Positions 1 to 7,423 are shown, counted from the first letter of the stretch. The stretch is 24,808 bases of DNA from an uncultured Oscillospiraceae bacterium (GCA_900546885.1 UREN01000029.1:1-24808); one strand, 5' to 3'. Numbers and translations are program-made. The notes: generated from the sequence alone by a model not told the origin.

Positions 1-26
1 GTTTTCCACGGCGCTTCGATAACCAT
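1..26 (-). CDS. Possible 5' end of a truncated gene at the left edge
   Basis: An ATG (24-26, minus) opens a frame that runs off the window and begins MVIEAPWK. It is preceded by GATGAGG about six bases upstream, which could be a ribosome site. Only eight codons are visible, so no function can be given. The same bases can instead be read as a promoter -10 box directly abutting the ATG, in which case the true start would lie to the left of the window. Confidence 0.3.
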
Positions 27-55
27 ATTTTACCTCATCCCGCGCCGGAAAGCAA
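27..55 (-). promoter_or_regulatory. Possible sigma-A promoter leaving the window to the left
   Basis: TTGCTT (50-55) and TAAAAT (27-32) on the minus strand are 17 bases apart. It would drive whatever lies left of the window, just after the rubrerythrin terminator. It competes with the reading of 24-26 as a start codon, because the -10 box touches that ATG. Confidence 0.35.
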
Positions 56-97
56 ACCTTTTGCGCAGAAAACTTTGCCCTTTCGGGCTTTTCTGCC

Positions 98-125
98 AAA
101 AAGGCCCCGGCCTGCAGGCCGGGGC
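98..125 (-). terminator. Rho-independent terminator of rubrerythrin
   Basis: A perfect 22-base palindrome (104-125, arms starting GCCCCGGCC) is followed on the minus strand by a run of five T (98-102). It lies 18 bases after the rubrerythrin stop codon and ends that transcription unit. Confidence 0.85.
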
Positions 126-143
126 ACTTTCAAACGCAGAAAA

Positions 144-680
144 TCAATAATTCTTTTTCTGAATGACGAAGTAGGCCTGCGGGTGCTCGCACACGGGGCA
201 CACCTCGGGGGCATGCGTGCCAATGTGCACATGGCCACAGTTGGTGCACACCCACACCTGCTCTGTCTCGCGGGCGAACACGGTGCCGGCGTCCAGCGAG
301 GCCTTCAGGGCCAGGTAACGCTCTTCGTGCTCTTTTTCAATTTTGCCCACAGCCTCAAACAGCCAGGCAATTTTGTCAAAGCCCTCTTCTTTGGCTGTTT
401 TGGCAAAGCCTGCGTACATGTCCGTCCACTCGTAGTGCTCGCCGGCGGCGGCGTCCACCAGGTTGGCGGCGGTGTCGGGCATGCCGTCGTGCAGCAGTTT
501 AAACCAGATTTTTGCATGCTCTTTTTCGTTGCCGGCCGTCTCTTCGAAAATGGCCGCGATCTGGTTATAGCCCTCTTTTTTCGCTTTCGAGGCATAGTAG
601 GTGTACTTGTTGCGCGCCTGGCTCTCGCCCGCAAATGCCGTCCACAGGTTTTGTTCTGTCTTAGAACCCTTCAGATCCAT
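144..680 (-). CDS. rbr: Rubrerythrin (non-haem diiron peroxidase)
   Basis: Cytoplasmic peroxide-scavenging protein that reduces H2O2 to water using electrons from NAD(P)H through rubredoxin-type carriers; typical of anaerobes. The 178-residue product has the full two-domain layout. The ferritin-like four-helix domain (about 1-125) carries Glu19 and two ExxH motifs (Glu52/His55 and Glu115/His118) for the diiron site. The C-terminal rubredoxin-like domain has CxxC pairs at 145/148 and 161/164 for one Fe(SCys)4 centre. The length is normal for the family. The ATG is preceded by AAGGAG at a suitable distance. It lies 114 bases downstream of the PerR-like regulator on the same strand, so it is probably PerR-controlled, either by read-through or by its own promoter. 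A strong terminator follows. Confidence 0.95.
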   Translation of the reverse strand: MDLKGSKTEQNLWTAFAGESQARNKYTYYASKAKKEGYNQIAAIFEETAGNEKEHAKIWFKLLHDGMPDTAANLVDAAAGEHYEWTDMYAGFAKTAKEEGFDKIAWLFEAVGKIEKEHEERYLALKASLDAGTVFARETEQVWVCTNCGHVHIGTHAPEVCPVCEHPQAYFVIQKKNY

Positions 681-771
681 AAACCATCTCTCCTTCTCTT
701 TCGTAAAATAAACTTCCGGCGCCGGGGCTTACAGGGCAGGCAGACGGCCCGCCCGCAGGCCCCAGCACCTA

Positions 772-793
772 TTTTGCGCATTTCTGCGTAAAA
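772..793. repeat. Short imperfect inverted repeat after perR
   Basis: TTTTGCGCA (772-780) and TGCGTAAAA (785-793) form a 9-base inverted repeat with one mismatch and a 4-base loop, starting one base beyond the PerR stop codon. There is no T-tract, so it is not a convincing terminator. It could be a weak mRNA hairpin or an operator for rubrerythrin. Confidence 0.35.
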
Positions 794-794
794 T

Positions 795-1214
795 TCACGC
801 TTTCCGCGCTGCTGTGTGCGCCGCGCAGGCAGGGCAAACCCCCGTGAACAGCACCGTGTGCTGTGCCTGTGTGTAGCCGGTGGCCTGTTCGGCAAAGGTA
901 TCCAGCGCGGCAAGCGCGCCGCCCTGTGCGCCGGCAGAAAATTCCACATCGTCCAGCCTGCCGCACACCGTGCACTCAATATGGGCGTGCCCGTCCAGCC
1001 GGTGGTCGAACCTGTCCGCCCCGGCGGGCATGGGCAAATGGCGCAGGCGGCCGTCCTCGGAAAGGCTGGCAAGGTTGCGGTACACCGTGGCTTTGCTGAT
1101 GGTGGGGTGTGCCTTTACAACCTGGGCATACACCTGCTCGGCCGTGGGGTGGTTGTGCAGCTGGGCCACCGCTTCCAGCACAAGCTGTTTTTGGATGGTG
1201 TTTCGTTTTTCCAC
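795..1214 (-). CDS. perR: PerR-like peroxide-sensing Fur-family repressor
   Basis: Metal-dependent transcriptional repressor that senses H2O2 by metal-catalysed histidine oxidation and derepresses peroxide-defence genes. The 139-residue product has an N-terminal winged helix (recognition region around ISKATVYRNLASL, 39-51) and a C-terminal metal-binding dimerisation domain. Residues matching Bacillus PerR regulatory ligands are visible: His22, Asp70, His76 and His78 (GHAHIEC) and Asp88/Asp89. The structural zinc cysteines C81/C84 and C127/C130 are intact. The start is a GTG at 1212-1214 with a perfect AAGGAGG six bases upstream. The promoter carries a long inverted repeat, so autoregulation is likely. 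Rubrerythrin is the next gene downstream. Fur or Zur are less likely given the HxH/Asp pattern and this neighbour, but the metal cannot be proven from sequence. Confidence 0.88.
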   Translation of the reverse strand: MEKRNTIQKQLVLEAVAQLHNHPTAEQVYAQVVKAHPTISKATVYRNLASLSEDGRLRHLPMPAGADRFDHRLDGHAHIECTVCGRLDDVEFSAGAQGGALAALDTFAEQATGYTQAQHTVLFTGVCPACAAHTAARKA

Positions 1215-1229
1215 AGCGGGCCTCCTTGT

Positions 1230-1267
1230 AATATTCTTAATTGATATTATATCCTATTAAGAATATT
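1230..1267. promoter_or_regulatory. Putative PerR/Fur-type operator: paired 11-base inverted repeat
   Basis: AATATTCTTAA (1230-1240) and TTAAGAATATT (1257-1267) are perfect inverted copies separated by 16 bases. One copy falls in the -35/-10 spacer and the other at the expected transcription start of perR, so bound repressor would block initiation. The repeat is AT-rich like Fur-family boxes but does not match the Bacillus PerR box exactly. Confidence 0.65.
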
Positions 1268-1274
1268 CTGTCAA
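1246..1274 (-). promoter_or_regulatory. Consensus sigma-A promoter of perR
   Basis: On the minus strand TTGACA (1269-1274) and TATAAT (1246-1251) are separated by exactly 17 bases, matching both consensus hexamers. It lies 32 bases upstream of the GTG start of perR and begins close behind the upstream coiled-coil gene. Confidence 0.9.
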
Positions 1275-1277
1275 CCC

Positions 1278-1769
1278 TCAACCCTCGCCGCGCGGCTGGC
1301 GCTTTTCCCCAAGGCCCTTTTTGGAAGTTTGGCGCAGGGTGGTGCGCACGGTTTTCACGTCTGTCAGGCTTTGGGCCAGCTGTTCCTCTGTGCGGCGCAG
1401 CATGTTTTCGCAATAGCCGGTGACGGTGGCGCGCATCTCGCGGCTTTGGGCCTGGGCGCTGGCCAGCATTTCGGTGGCCTTCTGCTGGGCGGCCTTCACA
1501 ATGGCCTGTTCGGCCACAATGGCGCGGGCGCGCTCTTCCGCGCGCTTGATGATGGCCTCGGCCTCTTTGTTGGCATCGTCCACAATGCGGCCGCGGTCTT
1601 CCACAATGGCGCGGGCCTGCTTAATTTCCTGCGGCATGGAAAGGCGGATATCGTCCATAATATCGCGCACCTTTTCCACGTCCACCATGCGCTTGCCGCC
1701 GGTGAACGGCAAAGTGGTGGCCTCCTCCAGCGTCTCGTCCATGATGTCCAGCAATTCGTCGATGGTCAT
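1278..1769 (-). CDS. Coiled-coil protein linked to coaD, unknown function
   Basis: A 163-residue soluble, highly charged protein with no signal peptide or membrane segment. An N-terminal helical part (MTIDELLDIMDETLEEA, then a conserved-looking FTGGKRMVDVEKVRDIMDD, about 22-40) leads into a long Ala/Glu/Arg-rich coiled coil (about 45-150) and a basic tail. Similar proteins are often found next to coaD in Clostridia and are loosely labelled ATPase or V-type ATPase subunit, but no Walker motif is visible, so that label is not supported here. The ATG has AGGAGG nine bases upstream, inside the end of coaD. It starts four bases after coaD stops, so the two are almost certainly co-transcribed. A DivIVA/SepIVA-like scaffold role is possible but unproven. 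Confidence 0.8.
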   Translation of the reverse strand: MTIDELLDIMDETLEEATTLPFTGGKRMVDVEKVRDIMDDIRLSMPQEIKQARAIVEDRGRIVDDANKEAEAIIKRAEERARAIVAEQAIVKAAQQKATEMLASAQAQSREMRATVTGYCENMLRRTEEQLAQSLTDVKTVRTTLRQTSKKGLGEKRQPRGEG

Positions 1770-1773
1770 TGAT

Positions 1774-2271
1774 TCAAACCTCCTGTTGTTGGCCCTGTTT
1801 CAGGCGAAGTACCACTTCCTCGCGGATGACCTCGGGCAGAAAACCCGTCACGTCGCCGCCAAACTGGGCGACCTGCTTGACCATGCTGGAAGACAGGTAT
1901 ATGTATTGCGAATCGGTGATGATGAACATTGTCTCCAGCTCGGCGTTCAGCTTTTTGTTGGTAAGCGCCTGTTGAAATTCGAACTCAAAATCTGTCACAG
2001 CGCGCAGGCCCTTAATCAGCGTGCACGCGCCTATGCGGTGGGCGTAATCGGCCAGAAGGCCCTGGTAGGAATCTACCGTGACGTTGCCGATGTGCGCCGT
2101 GGCCCGGCGCAGAAAGCTGGTGCGCTCTTCCACGGTGAAAAACGGGCGCTTGGCCGGGTTGATTACCACCAGCACCACCACCTTGTCGAACAGCTTTGCC
2201 GTGCGCTCGATGATGTCTACATGGCCTTTTGTCACCGGGTCGAAGCTGCCCGGGCAGATGGCGATGCGCAT
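1774..2271 (-). CDS. coaD: Phosphopantetheine adenylyltransferase
   Basis: Penultimate enzyme of coenzyme A synthesis: 4'-phosphopantetheine + ATP gives dephospho-CoA + PPi, in the cytoplasm. The 165-residue product has the normal length. The nucleotidyltransferase TxGH motif sits at 14-17 (FDPVTKGHVD), with the IKGLRAVTDFEFE substrate-binding segment near the middle and a YLSSSMVKQV stretch corresponding to the family's ISSTxVR motif. A longer frame continues upstream, but MRIAICPGSFDP is the characteristic N-terminus and its ATG (2269-2271) has a GGGGG-rich ribosome site. It lies 23 bases after rsmD, the usual rsmD-coaD arrangement. Confidence 0.95.
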   Translation of the reverse strand: MRIAICPGSFDPVTKGHVDIIERTAKLFDKVVVLVVINPAKRPFFTVEERTSFLRRATAHIGNVTVDSYQGLLADYAHRIGACTLIKGLRAVTDFEFEFQQALTNKKLNAELETMFIITDSQYIYLSSSMVKQVAQFGGDVTGFLPEVIREEVVLRLKQGQQQEV

Positions 2272-2294
2272 GTTGTTTCCCCCTTTTTTGCGGC

Positions 2295-2849
2295 CTATTG
2301 GCCGCCCCCGGCACAAAGCGTGTATTTCGAGACAAGCACCGTGCCGTACCGGTATTGCCTGGCAAGGCGCAGTGCGCCGCATGCCTCGGGCAGCTGCGCG
2401 CCGCGCTCGGTTTCCGCCAGCACCACGCCGCCCGGCGCCAGCACCTGCGCCACGGCGGGCAGAATGGCCGCCACAGTGCCGTGATGGTAGGGTGGGTCCA
2501 GCAGGACAAGGTGAAAGGTGTCGGAACAGGCGGCAAGGTAGGCCCCGGCGCTTGTTTGCAGCACACGGGCCTTTGCGGCCAGGCGTGCGGCGGCGGCGTT
2601 TTCCCGCACCACGGCGCACGCCGCGCGCGATTCGTCCAGAAAAACGCACGATGCTGCCCCGCGGCTAAGCGCCTCCAGCCCAAGCTGGCCCGAGCCCGCA
2701 AAGGCGTCCAGCACACGCGCGCCCGGCAAAAGGAACTGCACAGCGCTGAACATGCCCTCTTTCACGCGGGCCACCGTGGGGCGCGTGACGTCTGTGCCAG
2801 GCAGCGTTTTCAGCGCGGTGCCGCGCGCCTCGCCAGCAATGATGCGCAT
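2295..2849 (-). CDS. rsmD: 16S rRNA (guanine966-N2)-methyltransferase
   Basis: SAM-dependent methylation of G966 of 16S rRNA in the small-subunit head. The 184-residue product starts MRIIAGEARG, the usual family N-terminus, then has a phosphate/RNA-facing segment (TRPTVARVKEGMFSAV), SAM motif I DAFAGSGQLGLEALSRGA and the catalytic DPPY (LLDPPYHHG). The ATG at 2847-2849 is preceded by GGAAGGGGGG. An in-frame ATG nine codons upstream is less likely because the ribosome site falls after it. The gene forms a unit with coaD and the coiled-coil gene and has its own promoter just after uvrC. Confidence 0.94.
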   Translation of the reverse strand: MRIIAGEARGTALKTLPGTDVTRPTVARVKEGMFSAVQFLLPGARVLDAFAGSGQLGLEALSRGAASCVFLDESRAACAVVRENAAAARLAAKARVLQTSAGAYLAACSDTFHLVLLDPPYHHGTVAAILPAVAQVLAPGGVVLAETERGAQLPEACGALRLARQYRYGTVLVSKYTLCAGGGQ

Positions 2850-2885
2850 GGCGCGCCCCCCTTCCAGCAATAACATTCCAGCATT

Positions 2886-2914
2886 ATTGTAACAGGAACC
2901 CCATGGTTTTTCAA
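2886..2914 (-). promoter_or_regulatory. Promoter of the rsmD-coaD operon
   Basis: TTGAAA (2909-2914) and TACAAT (2886-2891) on the minus strand have a 17-base spacer, and TGT directly precedes the -10 box (extended -10). The -35 box overlaps the uvrC stop codon, so the operon can be transcribed independently of uvrC. Confidence 0.7.
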
Positions 2915-4740
2915 GGCGAAGCGTGGAAGGCGTTCCACACGGCCGAGGCCGCGCGCTTTGAAACGCCCTTGGCGGCGCACAGCTCGTCCAGCGAGGCCGC
3001 GCGCACAGCCCCCACCGTTTTGAAGTGGGCCAGCAGGGCCTTGGCCGTGGCCGGCCCCACGCCGGGCACCGCCTCCAGCGTGGAGGAATAGGCCCTGCCC
3101 TTTTGCAGCCTGCGGCGGTAATCGTTGGCCCAGCGGTGCGTCTCGTCCTGAATGGAGGTGATGAAGGTGAAGGGCCCGCGGTGCATGGCAAGGGCAATTT
3201 CGCGCCCGGCCGCGTCCACAAGGCCGCGGGTGCGGTGCTTTGAATCCTTCACCATGCCAAACACGGGCACACCGGCAAGCCGGGTGCCCGCAAGGGCGGC
3301 ACACACAGCGGCCACCTGGCCGCAGCCGCCGTCGATGAGCAGCAGGTCTGGCTTTATTTTGAACTGGCTGTTTGTGCCCTTTTCATATTCGGCTGCGCGG
3401 CGGGCCAGCGTCTCGGCCATGGAGGCATAGTCGTCTGTGCCGGGCACCGTGTGCATTTTGAACCGGCGGTAGCCGGCCTTTTTGGGTTTGCCGTCCTCGA
3501 ACACCACCATGCCGGCCACACTGGTGCCATCGCCCCAGTTGGAGATATCATAGCTTTCTATCACGCGCGGCGGCGCGGCCAGGCCCAGCAGATGGGCCGT
3601 TTCGTCCAGCGCGCGCTGTTCGCGCGCATAGCGCCCGCTTTCGCGCGCAAGGCGCTCGAAGGCGTTGGTGCGCGCCATCTCCACCAGCTTTTTCGTGTCG
3701 CCGCGCTGGGGCACATACAGCTGCACCTTTGCGCCCTTTGTCTCCGACAAAAGGCGCTGCAAATGCTGCGCGCCCGCGGGTGCCTCGTCCACGGCGATGC
3801 TTTTGGGGATGAACTCGGTGTCCTCCAGATAATAGCGGGGCAGAAATTCGTCGCGCAGGGCGGCAATGTCCTGCGTGTCGTGAAACAGAAATTCCCGCTT
3901 ATCGGCCAGGCGCCCCTCGCGGAAACGCAAAATAGCCGCACACACGGCGTTGGCCGAGCCCGCAAAGGCAATGACGTCCTGCTCTGCCACTTCGCTGCGC
4001 ACCACTTTCTGCCCGCGGCTTACCTTTTCAATGGCGGCAAGCTGGTCCCGTATCAGGGCCGCGCGCTCAAAATCCAGCCGCCCGGCGGCGTCCTCCATGC
4101 GGGCCTTCAGTGTCTTCATAATGTCCGCCTGGCCGTGGCGTATCATGTGCAGGGCGCTTTCCACGGCCTCGCGGTAATCTTCGTTGCGTATTTTGCCCGA
4201 GCACACGGCCATGCACTTGCCAATGTGCGCATTCAAACACGGGCGCCCCTTGCCGATGTCCTGCGGGAAGCGCCGCGTGCACCGCGGCAGGCGAAACACG
4301 TCGGACGCGGCCTCCACCATTTCGCGCACGGCAAAGCTGGAGGTGAACGGGCCGTAGTAATCGGCGTTTTCATCGTCCTTTTGCAGGGCGGCCGAAAGGC
4401 GCGGCCATTTTTCACGCGTGACCTTCACATAGCTGTAGCCCTTGTCGTCCTTCAAAAGAATGTTGTATTTGGGCTTGTGCTGCTTGATTTGGCTGCATTC
4501 CAGCACAAGCGCTTCGAACTCGCTTTGTGTGACAATGACGTCGAACTCGAACGCATGGCTGATCATCTTGGTCACCTTGGCGTCGTGCGGCACGCCCTCG
4601 CGAAAATACTGCGAAACGCGCGTGCGCAGGCGCTTGGCCTTGCCGATGTAGATAATTTGGCCCTCTTTGTCGCGGATGATGTACACCCCCGGCAGAAGCG
4701 GCAGCATTTTTGCCTTTTCCCAAAGCTGTTGTTTTGTCAT
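2911..4740 (-). CDS. uvrC: Excinuclease ABC subunit C
   Basis: Nuclease of UvrABC nucleotide-excision repair that makes both incisions around a lesion bound by UvrB. The 609-residue product has all domains in order: GIY-YIG nuclease (about 14-92, G18-VYI and YIG at 31-33) for the 3' cut, a cysteine-containing linker (154-180), the UVR motif for UvrB contact (about 205-240), the RNase H-like 5' nuclease domain with Asp398, Asp470 and His535 as likely catalytic residues, and a C-terminal double helix-hairpin-helix (about 554-605) for DNA binding. The length is normal. The ATG at 4738-4740 has only a weak GAGGC ribosome site. No clear own promoter is visible; the HPr terminator lies just upstream. 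Confidence 0.97.
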   Translation of the reverse strand: MTKQQLWEKAKMLPLLPGVYIIRDKEGQIIYIGKAKRLRTRVSQYFREGVPHDAKVTKMISHAFEFDVIVTQSEFEALVLECSQIKQHKPKYNILLKDDKGYSYVKVTREKWPRLSAALQKDDENADYYGPFTSSFAVREMVEAASDVFRLPRCTRRFPQDIGKGRPCLNAHIGKCMAVCSGKIRNEDYREAVESALHMIRHGQADIMKTLKARMEDAAGRLDFERAALIRDQLAAIEKVSRGQKVVRSEVAEQDVIAFAGSANAVCAAILRFREGRLADKREFLFHDTQDIAALRDEFLPRYYLEDTEFIPKSIAVDEAPAGAQHLQRLLSETKGAKVQLYVPQRGDTKKLVEMARTNAFERLARESGRYAREQRALDETAHLLGLAAPPRVIESYDISNWGDGTSVAGMVVFEDGKPKKAGYRRFKMHTVPGTDDYASMAETLARRAAEYEKGTNSQFKIKPDLLLIDGGCGQVAAVCAALAGTRLAGVPVFGMVKDSKHRTRGLVDAAGREIALAMHRGPFTFITSIQDETHRWANDYRRRLQKGRAYSSTLEAVPGVGPATAKALLAHFKTVGAVRAASLDELCAAKGVSKRAASAVWNAFHASP

Positions 4741-4769
4741 GTATTTGCCTCGTTTCGCGCAGATGCGTC

Positions 4770-4814
4770 AAAAACAAAGCGGCGTGCCGCCCCCGCACGG
4801 GTGCCGCACACCGC
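4770..4814 (-). terminator. Probable terminator after HPr
   Basis: On the minus strand GCGGTGTGC (4806-4814) can pair with GCACGCCGC (4779-4787), including one G-T pair, followed by TTTGTTTTTG. The loop is long and can fold further. It lies 20 bases after the HPr stop and before uvrC. Confidence 0.6.
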
Positions 4815-4834
4815 CGTTTTTGCTTACCTTTCGG

Positions 4835-5098
4835 TCATTCGCTGAAGCCGGAATTCACCAGCTCGGTCAGGCCCTCTACGGCCGCCTGCTCGTCTGCGCC
4901 GTCCGCAATGATGCGGATGGTGGTGCCGCCTACGATGCCCAGGCTCAGAACGCCAAGCAGGCTTTTCGCATTGACGCGGCGCTCTTCTTTTTCAACCCAG
5001 ATGGAAGATTTGAACTCATTCGCTTTCTGGATGAAGAAGGTAGCGGGACGCGCGTGCAACCCCACCTGGTTCTCGACGGTAACTTCTTTCACAAACAT
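4835..5098 (-). CDS. ptsH: Phosphocarrier protein HPr
   Basis: Phosphate carrier between enzyme I and sugar-specific EII proteins of the phosphotransferase system. Its regulatory serine makes it the corepressor for CcpA in Firmicutes. Starting at the ATG (5096-5098, AAGGAG nine bases upstream) the product has 87 residues and places the active-site histidine exactly at His15 (VGLHARPA) and the HPr-kinase target at Ser46 (NAKSLLGVLSLGI). A TTG two codons earlier would give 89 residues but shifts these conserved numbers. His15 argues against the Crh paralogue, which lacks it. The gene stands alone between trmD and uvrC, with no ptsI beside it, and has its own promoter. Confidence 0.93.
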   Translation of the reverse strand: MFVKEVTVENQVGLHARPATFFIQKANEFKSSIWVEKEERRVNAKSLLGVLSLGIVGGTTIRIIADGADEQAAVEGLTELVNSGFSE

Positions 5099-5148
5099 AT
5101 TCAAACGCTCCTTCTAACACAGTGAATGACAGCTGACGCTTTGCCCTC

Positions 5149-5178
5149 ATTCTATACCTTTGGTTCGCGGTTCGTCAA
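5149..5178 (-). promoter_or_regulatory. Promoter of the HPr gene
   Basis: TTGACG (5173-5178) is followed on the minus strand by overlapping -10 candidates TATAGA (5151-5156, spacer 16) and TAGAAT (5149-5154, spacer 18). It lies about 50 bases upstream of the HPr ATG. Confidence 0.65.
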
Positions 5179-5349
5179 ACAATTTCGTACAGCTTTTGCG
5201 ATTTTCTGCAACATGCCATCAAACCGGAACTTCTTTTTCCTGTTCTTTGTGCGGTATCACCAATTAGTTTTCAACTTCCTCTGCGGTTTATACAGAATTC
5301 TTTGCCAAAACAGGAAAAAGCACGGCATTTGGGGCCGCCCGCAGGCCGC

Positions 5350-6078
5350 CTAGGGGTTTGTTTCGCCGTCCTTTTTTCCGGCAAGGTAGGCTTCGTAAAG
5401 GTCTGGCCTGCGCTGGCGCGTGCGCTCCAGCGCCTGCTGCGCGCGCCAGGCACGGATGTTGGCGTGGTGCCCGCTGAGCAGCACCTGCGGCACGCGCATG
5501 CCGTGCCATTCCTCCGGCCGGGTGTACTGCGGGTACTCTAACAGGCCGGAATAGAAGCTCTCGTCCTCATAGCCCTCGGCACAGGCCAGCACGCCGGGCT
5601 GAAGGCGGAACACGCTGTCTGCCACCACCAGCGCCGCCAGTTCGCCGCCGGTGAGCACATAGTCGCCAATGGATATTTCTTCATCGGCCAGCGCCTCTAT
5701 CACGCGCTCGTCAATGCCCTCGTAGTGCCCGCACACCAAAAGCAGGCTTTCCTCTTTGGCAAGGCGCTTGCACCCCTGCTGGGTAAGCGGCGCGCCGCCC
5801 GCCGTCATAAACACCACATGCGGCCGGGCGCGGCCCTCGGCCGCCGCCGCCTGCAAAACAGATGCACAGCAATCGTAAATGGGCTGGGCCTGCATCACCA
5901 TGCCGGGGCCGCCGCCATAGGGGTAATCGTCCACCTGGCGCTGTTTGTTCAGCGTGTGCTCGCGAATTTGATGGGCGTGAAACTCAATATATCCGTTTTT
6001 CTGTGCGCGGCCAATGATGCTTTGCGCCATAAACGCCTCGCAAATCTCGGGGAACAGGGTGGCGACGTCAATCCGCAT
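5350..6078 (-). CDS. trmD: tRNA (guanine37-N1)-methyltransferase
   Basis: SPOUT-family enzyme that methylates G37 next to the anticodon of tRNAs reading CNN codons, preventing +1 frameshifts. The 242-residue product begins [11 protein letters not shown] and carries the expected trefoil-knot blocks: YGGGPGMVM near 54-62, [20 protein letters not shown] and the SAM-binding [16 protein letters not shown] longer frame runs upstream inside rimM, but the ATG at 6076-6078 has GGGGAGG nine bases before it and gives the standard N-terminus. It overlaps the end of rimM by 11 bases, which points to translational coupling. The usual neighbours rpsP and rplS are not beside it. Confidence 0.96.
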   Translation of the reverse strand: MRIDVATLFPEICEAFMAQSIIGRAQKNGYIEFHAHQIREHTLNKQRQVDDYPYGGGPGMVMQAQPIYDCCASVLQAAAAEGRARPHVVFMTAGGAPLTQQGCKRLAKEESLLLVCGHYEGIDERVIEALADEEISIGDYVLTGGELAALVVADSVFRLQPGVLACAEGYEDESFYSGLLEYPQYTRPEEWHGMRVPQVLLSGHHANIRAWRAQQALERTRQRRPDLYEAYLAGKKDGETNP

Positions 6079-6601
6079 CGGTGCGCACCTCCCCGCCGTC
6101 GAACATGCCGGGGATGGGCCGCACGGTGACGTACCCCTCCTGCGGGCACAGCTCGCCCAAAAATTCCGCCACCGCCGGGAACAGCACCGTCTCGCCCTGC
6201 GGCGTCTGAATGGCGTACACGTCCGACGCGGCGGGGTGCGTGATATCGCGCACCGTGCCGTACACGGCGCCCGTGGCAGCGTCGCGCACCTCGCAGCCAA
6301 TGATGTCCTGCACAAAATAGCGCCCGGGGGGCAGCTTGGCGTCCGCGCGGGCAAAATAGGCAGTTTTGCCAATATAGGCGCGGGCGGCGTCCATGCCGTC
6401 CACCCCGCGCAGCTTTACAATGCACATGCCCTTGTGCGCGCGCACACGCTCCAGTTCCAGCGGTGCGCCGCCCTGCGGCGAAATGTACAGCCGCGGAAGG
6501 CACGCAATAAATTCCGGGCCGTCGGCCCAGGGGTACAGCTTCAATTCGCCCAGCACGCCGTGCGTGGTGACGAACTGCCCTGCTTCCAAATATGCTTTCA
6601 T
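6068..6601 (-). CDS. rimM: Ribosome maturation factor RimM
   Basis: Assembly factor that binds ribosomal protein S19 and helps mature the 3' domain of the 30S subunit. The 177-residue product has the normal size, with the N-terminal RimM barrel ([19 protein letters not shown], about 7-25, onwards to about 85) and the C-terminal PRC-barrel (about 95-170, containing DIIGCEV and [11 protein letters not shown]). The ATG at 6599-6601 lies ten bases after AGGGGG. Another ATG two codons upstream (6605-6607) is only four bases from it and is less likely. It overlaps trmD and lies 59 bases after the pentapeptide gene. Confidence 0.93.
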   Translation of the reverse strand: MKAYLEAGQFVTTHGVLGELKLYPWADGPEFIACLPRLYISPQGGAPLELERVRAHKGMCIVKLRGVDGMDAARAYIGKTAYFARADAKLPPGRYFVQDIIGCEVRDAATGAVYGTVRDITHPAASDVYAIQTPQGETVLFPAVAEFLGELCPQEGYVTVRPIPGMFDGGEVRTDAD

Positions 6602-6660
6602 GACCATACAGCCCCCTGCTGTCAGAATAAAAACGTAAACCGTGCGCAGCGCGCATGCGC

Positions 6661-7317
6661 CTATTCCACAATAACGCCCAGCAGCTTTGCCAGCTCGCAC
6701 GCCTGCAGCGCCGTGACGCGCGCGCCGCGCAGCTCGGGCCCTTCCAGGGCAATGCCCTCGATGTTGCAGGTGGCAAAGTTCTGCCCCGCAAGGGGCGTGT
6801 GCAGAAACTGCGCGCCCGCAAGGCTGCATTCCCGAAAGGCGAACACGGCGCGCCGCCGCAGGCCAATGTCGGAAAAGGCGGCGCCGGAAAGGTCTGTCTG
6901 CTCGAACAGAACAGCCTTCATGCCACATTCGGAAAAAACGGCGCTTTGCGCCACACAGCCGGAAAAGCGCACATCCGCCAGGGCGCCGGCGCTGAAATTT
7001 GCCCCCGTGAGGCGGCAGCCCTCGAACGCACACCGGTGCAGCGTGGCGCCAACCAGCGCCGCGCCCGCAAAATCACAGTTGTGAAACAACACATCGCAAA
7101 AGTACGCGCCGCGCAAATCGGCCCCGCGCAGGCACACGCTTTTCAGCGCACAGCCGCGCCATTCGCTTTTGGCAAGCGGCGCGCCGGGCGCGCCGCCGCC
7201 CGTGAAGGCGAAGGCCTCTATGGGCGCATCCTCCATGGCGCACAGGCTTTGCGCCTCTTCAAAAGAAAGCTGTGTCTCCAGCGCGCCCAGCACCGGGCCC
7301 CGGGGCTGTGTTTCCAT
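6661..7317 (-). CDS. Qnr-like pentapeptide repeat protein
   Basis: Right-handed quadrilateral beta-helix protein. About 35 pentapeptide units of the A(D/N)LxG type can be followed from about 50 to 200, for example LRGADLRGAYF, LTGANFSAGA and TDLSGAAFSD, with many Cys at outward positions (NCDF, RCAF, GCRL). The protein ends ACELAKLLGVIVE, which strongly recalls the C-terminal helix of Qnr proteins (...LLEPLGVIVD), and its 218 residues equal the usual Qnr length. Qnr and related proteins mimic DNA and protect gyrase/topoisomerase IV from quinolones. That activity is inferred, not shown, and general pentapeptide proteins have other roles. The chosen ATG (7315-7317) has AAGGGGG nine bases upstream; an ATG 16 codons earlier lacks this. 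It is upstream of rimM-trmD and downstream of a terminator. Confidence 0.85.
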   Translation of the reverse strand: METQPRGPVLGALETQLSFEEAQSLCAMEDAPIEAFAFTGGGAPGAPLAKSEWRGCALKSVCLRGADLRGAYFCDVLFHNCDFAGAALVGATLHRCAFEGCRLTGANFSAGALADVRFSGCVAQSAVFSECGMKAVLFEQTDLSGAAFSDIGLRRRAVFAFRECSLAGAQFLHTPLAGQNFATCNIEGIALEGPELRGARVTALQACELAKLLGVIVE

Positions 7318-7367
7318 GGGCTTGCGCCCCCTTTCAGCGGCATTTGGGCGCTGTGCGCGCCACATGG

Positions 7368-7402
7368 CGAAAAAAGCCGGAAGAGCGTGTTCTCTTCCGG
7401 CT
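7368..7402 (-). terminator. Rho-independent terminator of the ppa unit
   Basis: An 11-base perfect stem (AGCCGGAAGAG, 7375-7385, pairing with 7392-7402) with a 6-base loop is followed on the minus strand by six T (7370-7375). It lies 21 bases after the stop of the 45-residue membrane peptide. Confidence 0.92.
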
Positions 7403-7423
7403 GGCGGGCTGCGCTGTGCGCCT

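Noticed and set aside
77..92. GCCC-TTTC-GGGC-TTTT hairpin on the plus strand, terminator-like
   Set aside because: No plus-strand gene ends nearby and the stem is only four bases; the real terminator is the minus-strand palindrome at 98-125.
3451..4845. 464-codon open frame on the plus strand
   Set aside because: Antisense to uvrC, whose complete domain set proves the minus-strand reading.
5270..5349. GC-rich stretch after trmD as a terminator
   Set aside because: GGCGGCC/GGGCGGCC repeats are direct rather than well inverted, and the T-run near 5319-5323 is separated from any stable stem, so no firm call is possible.
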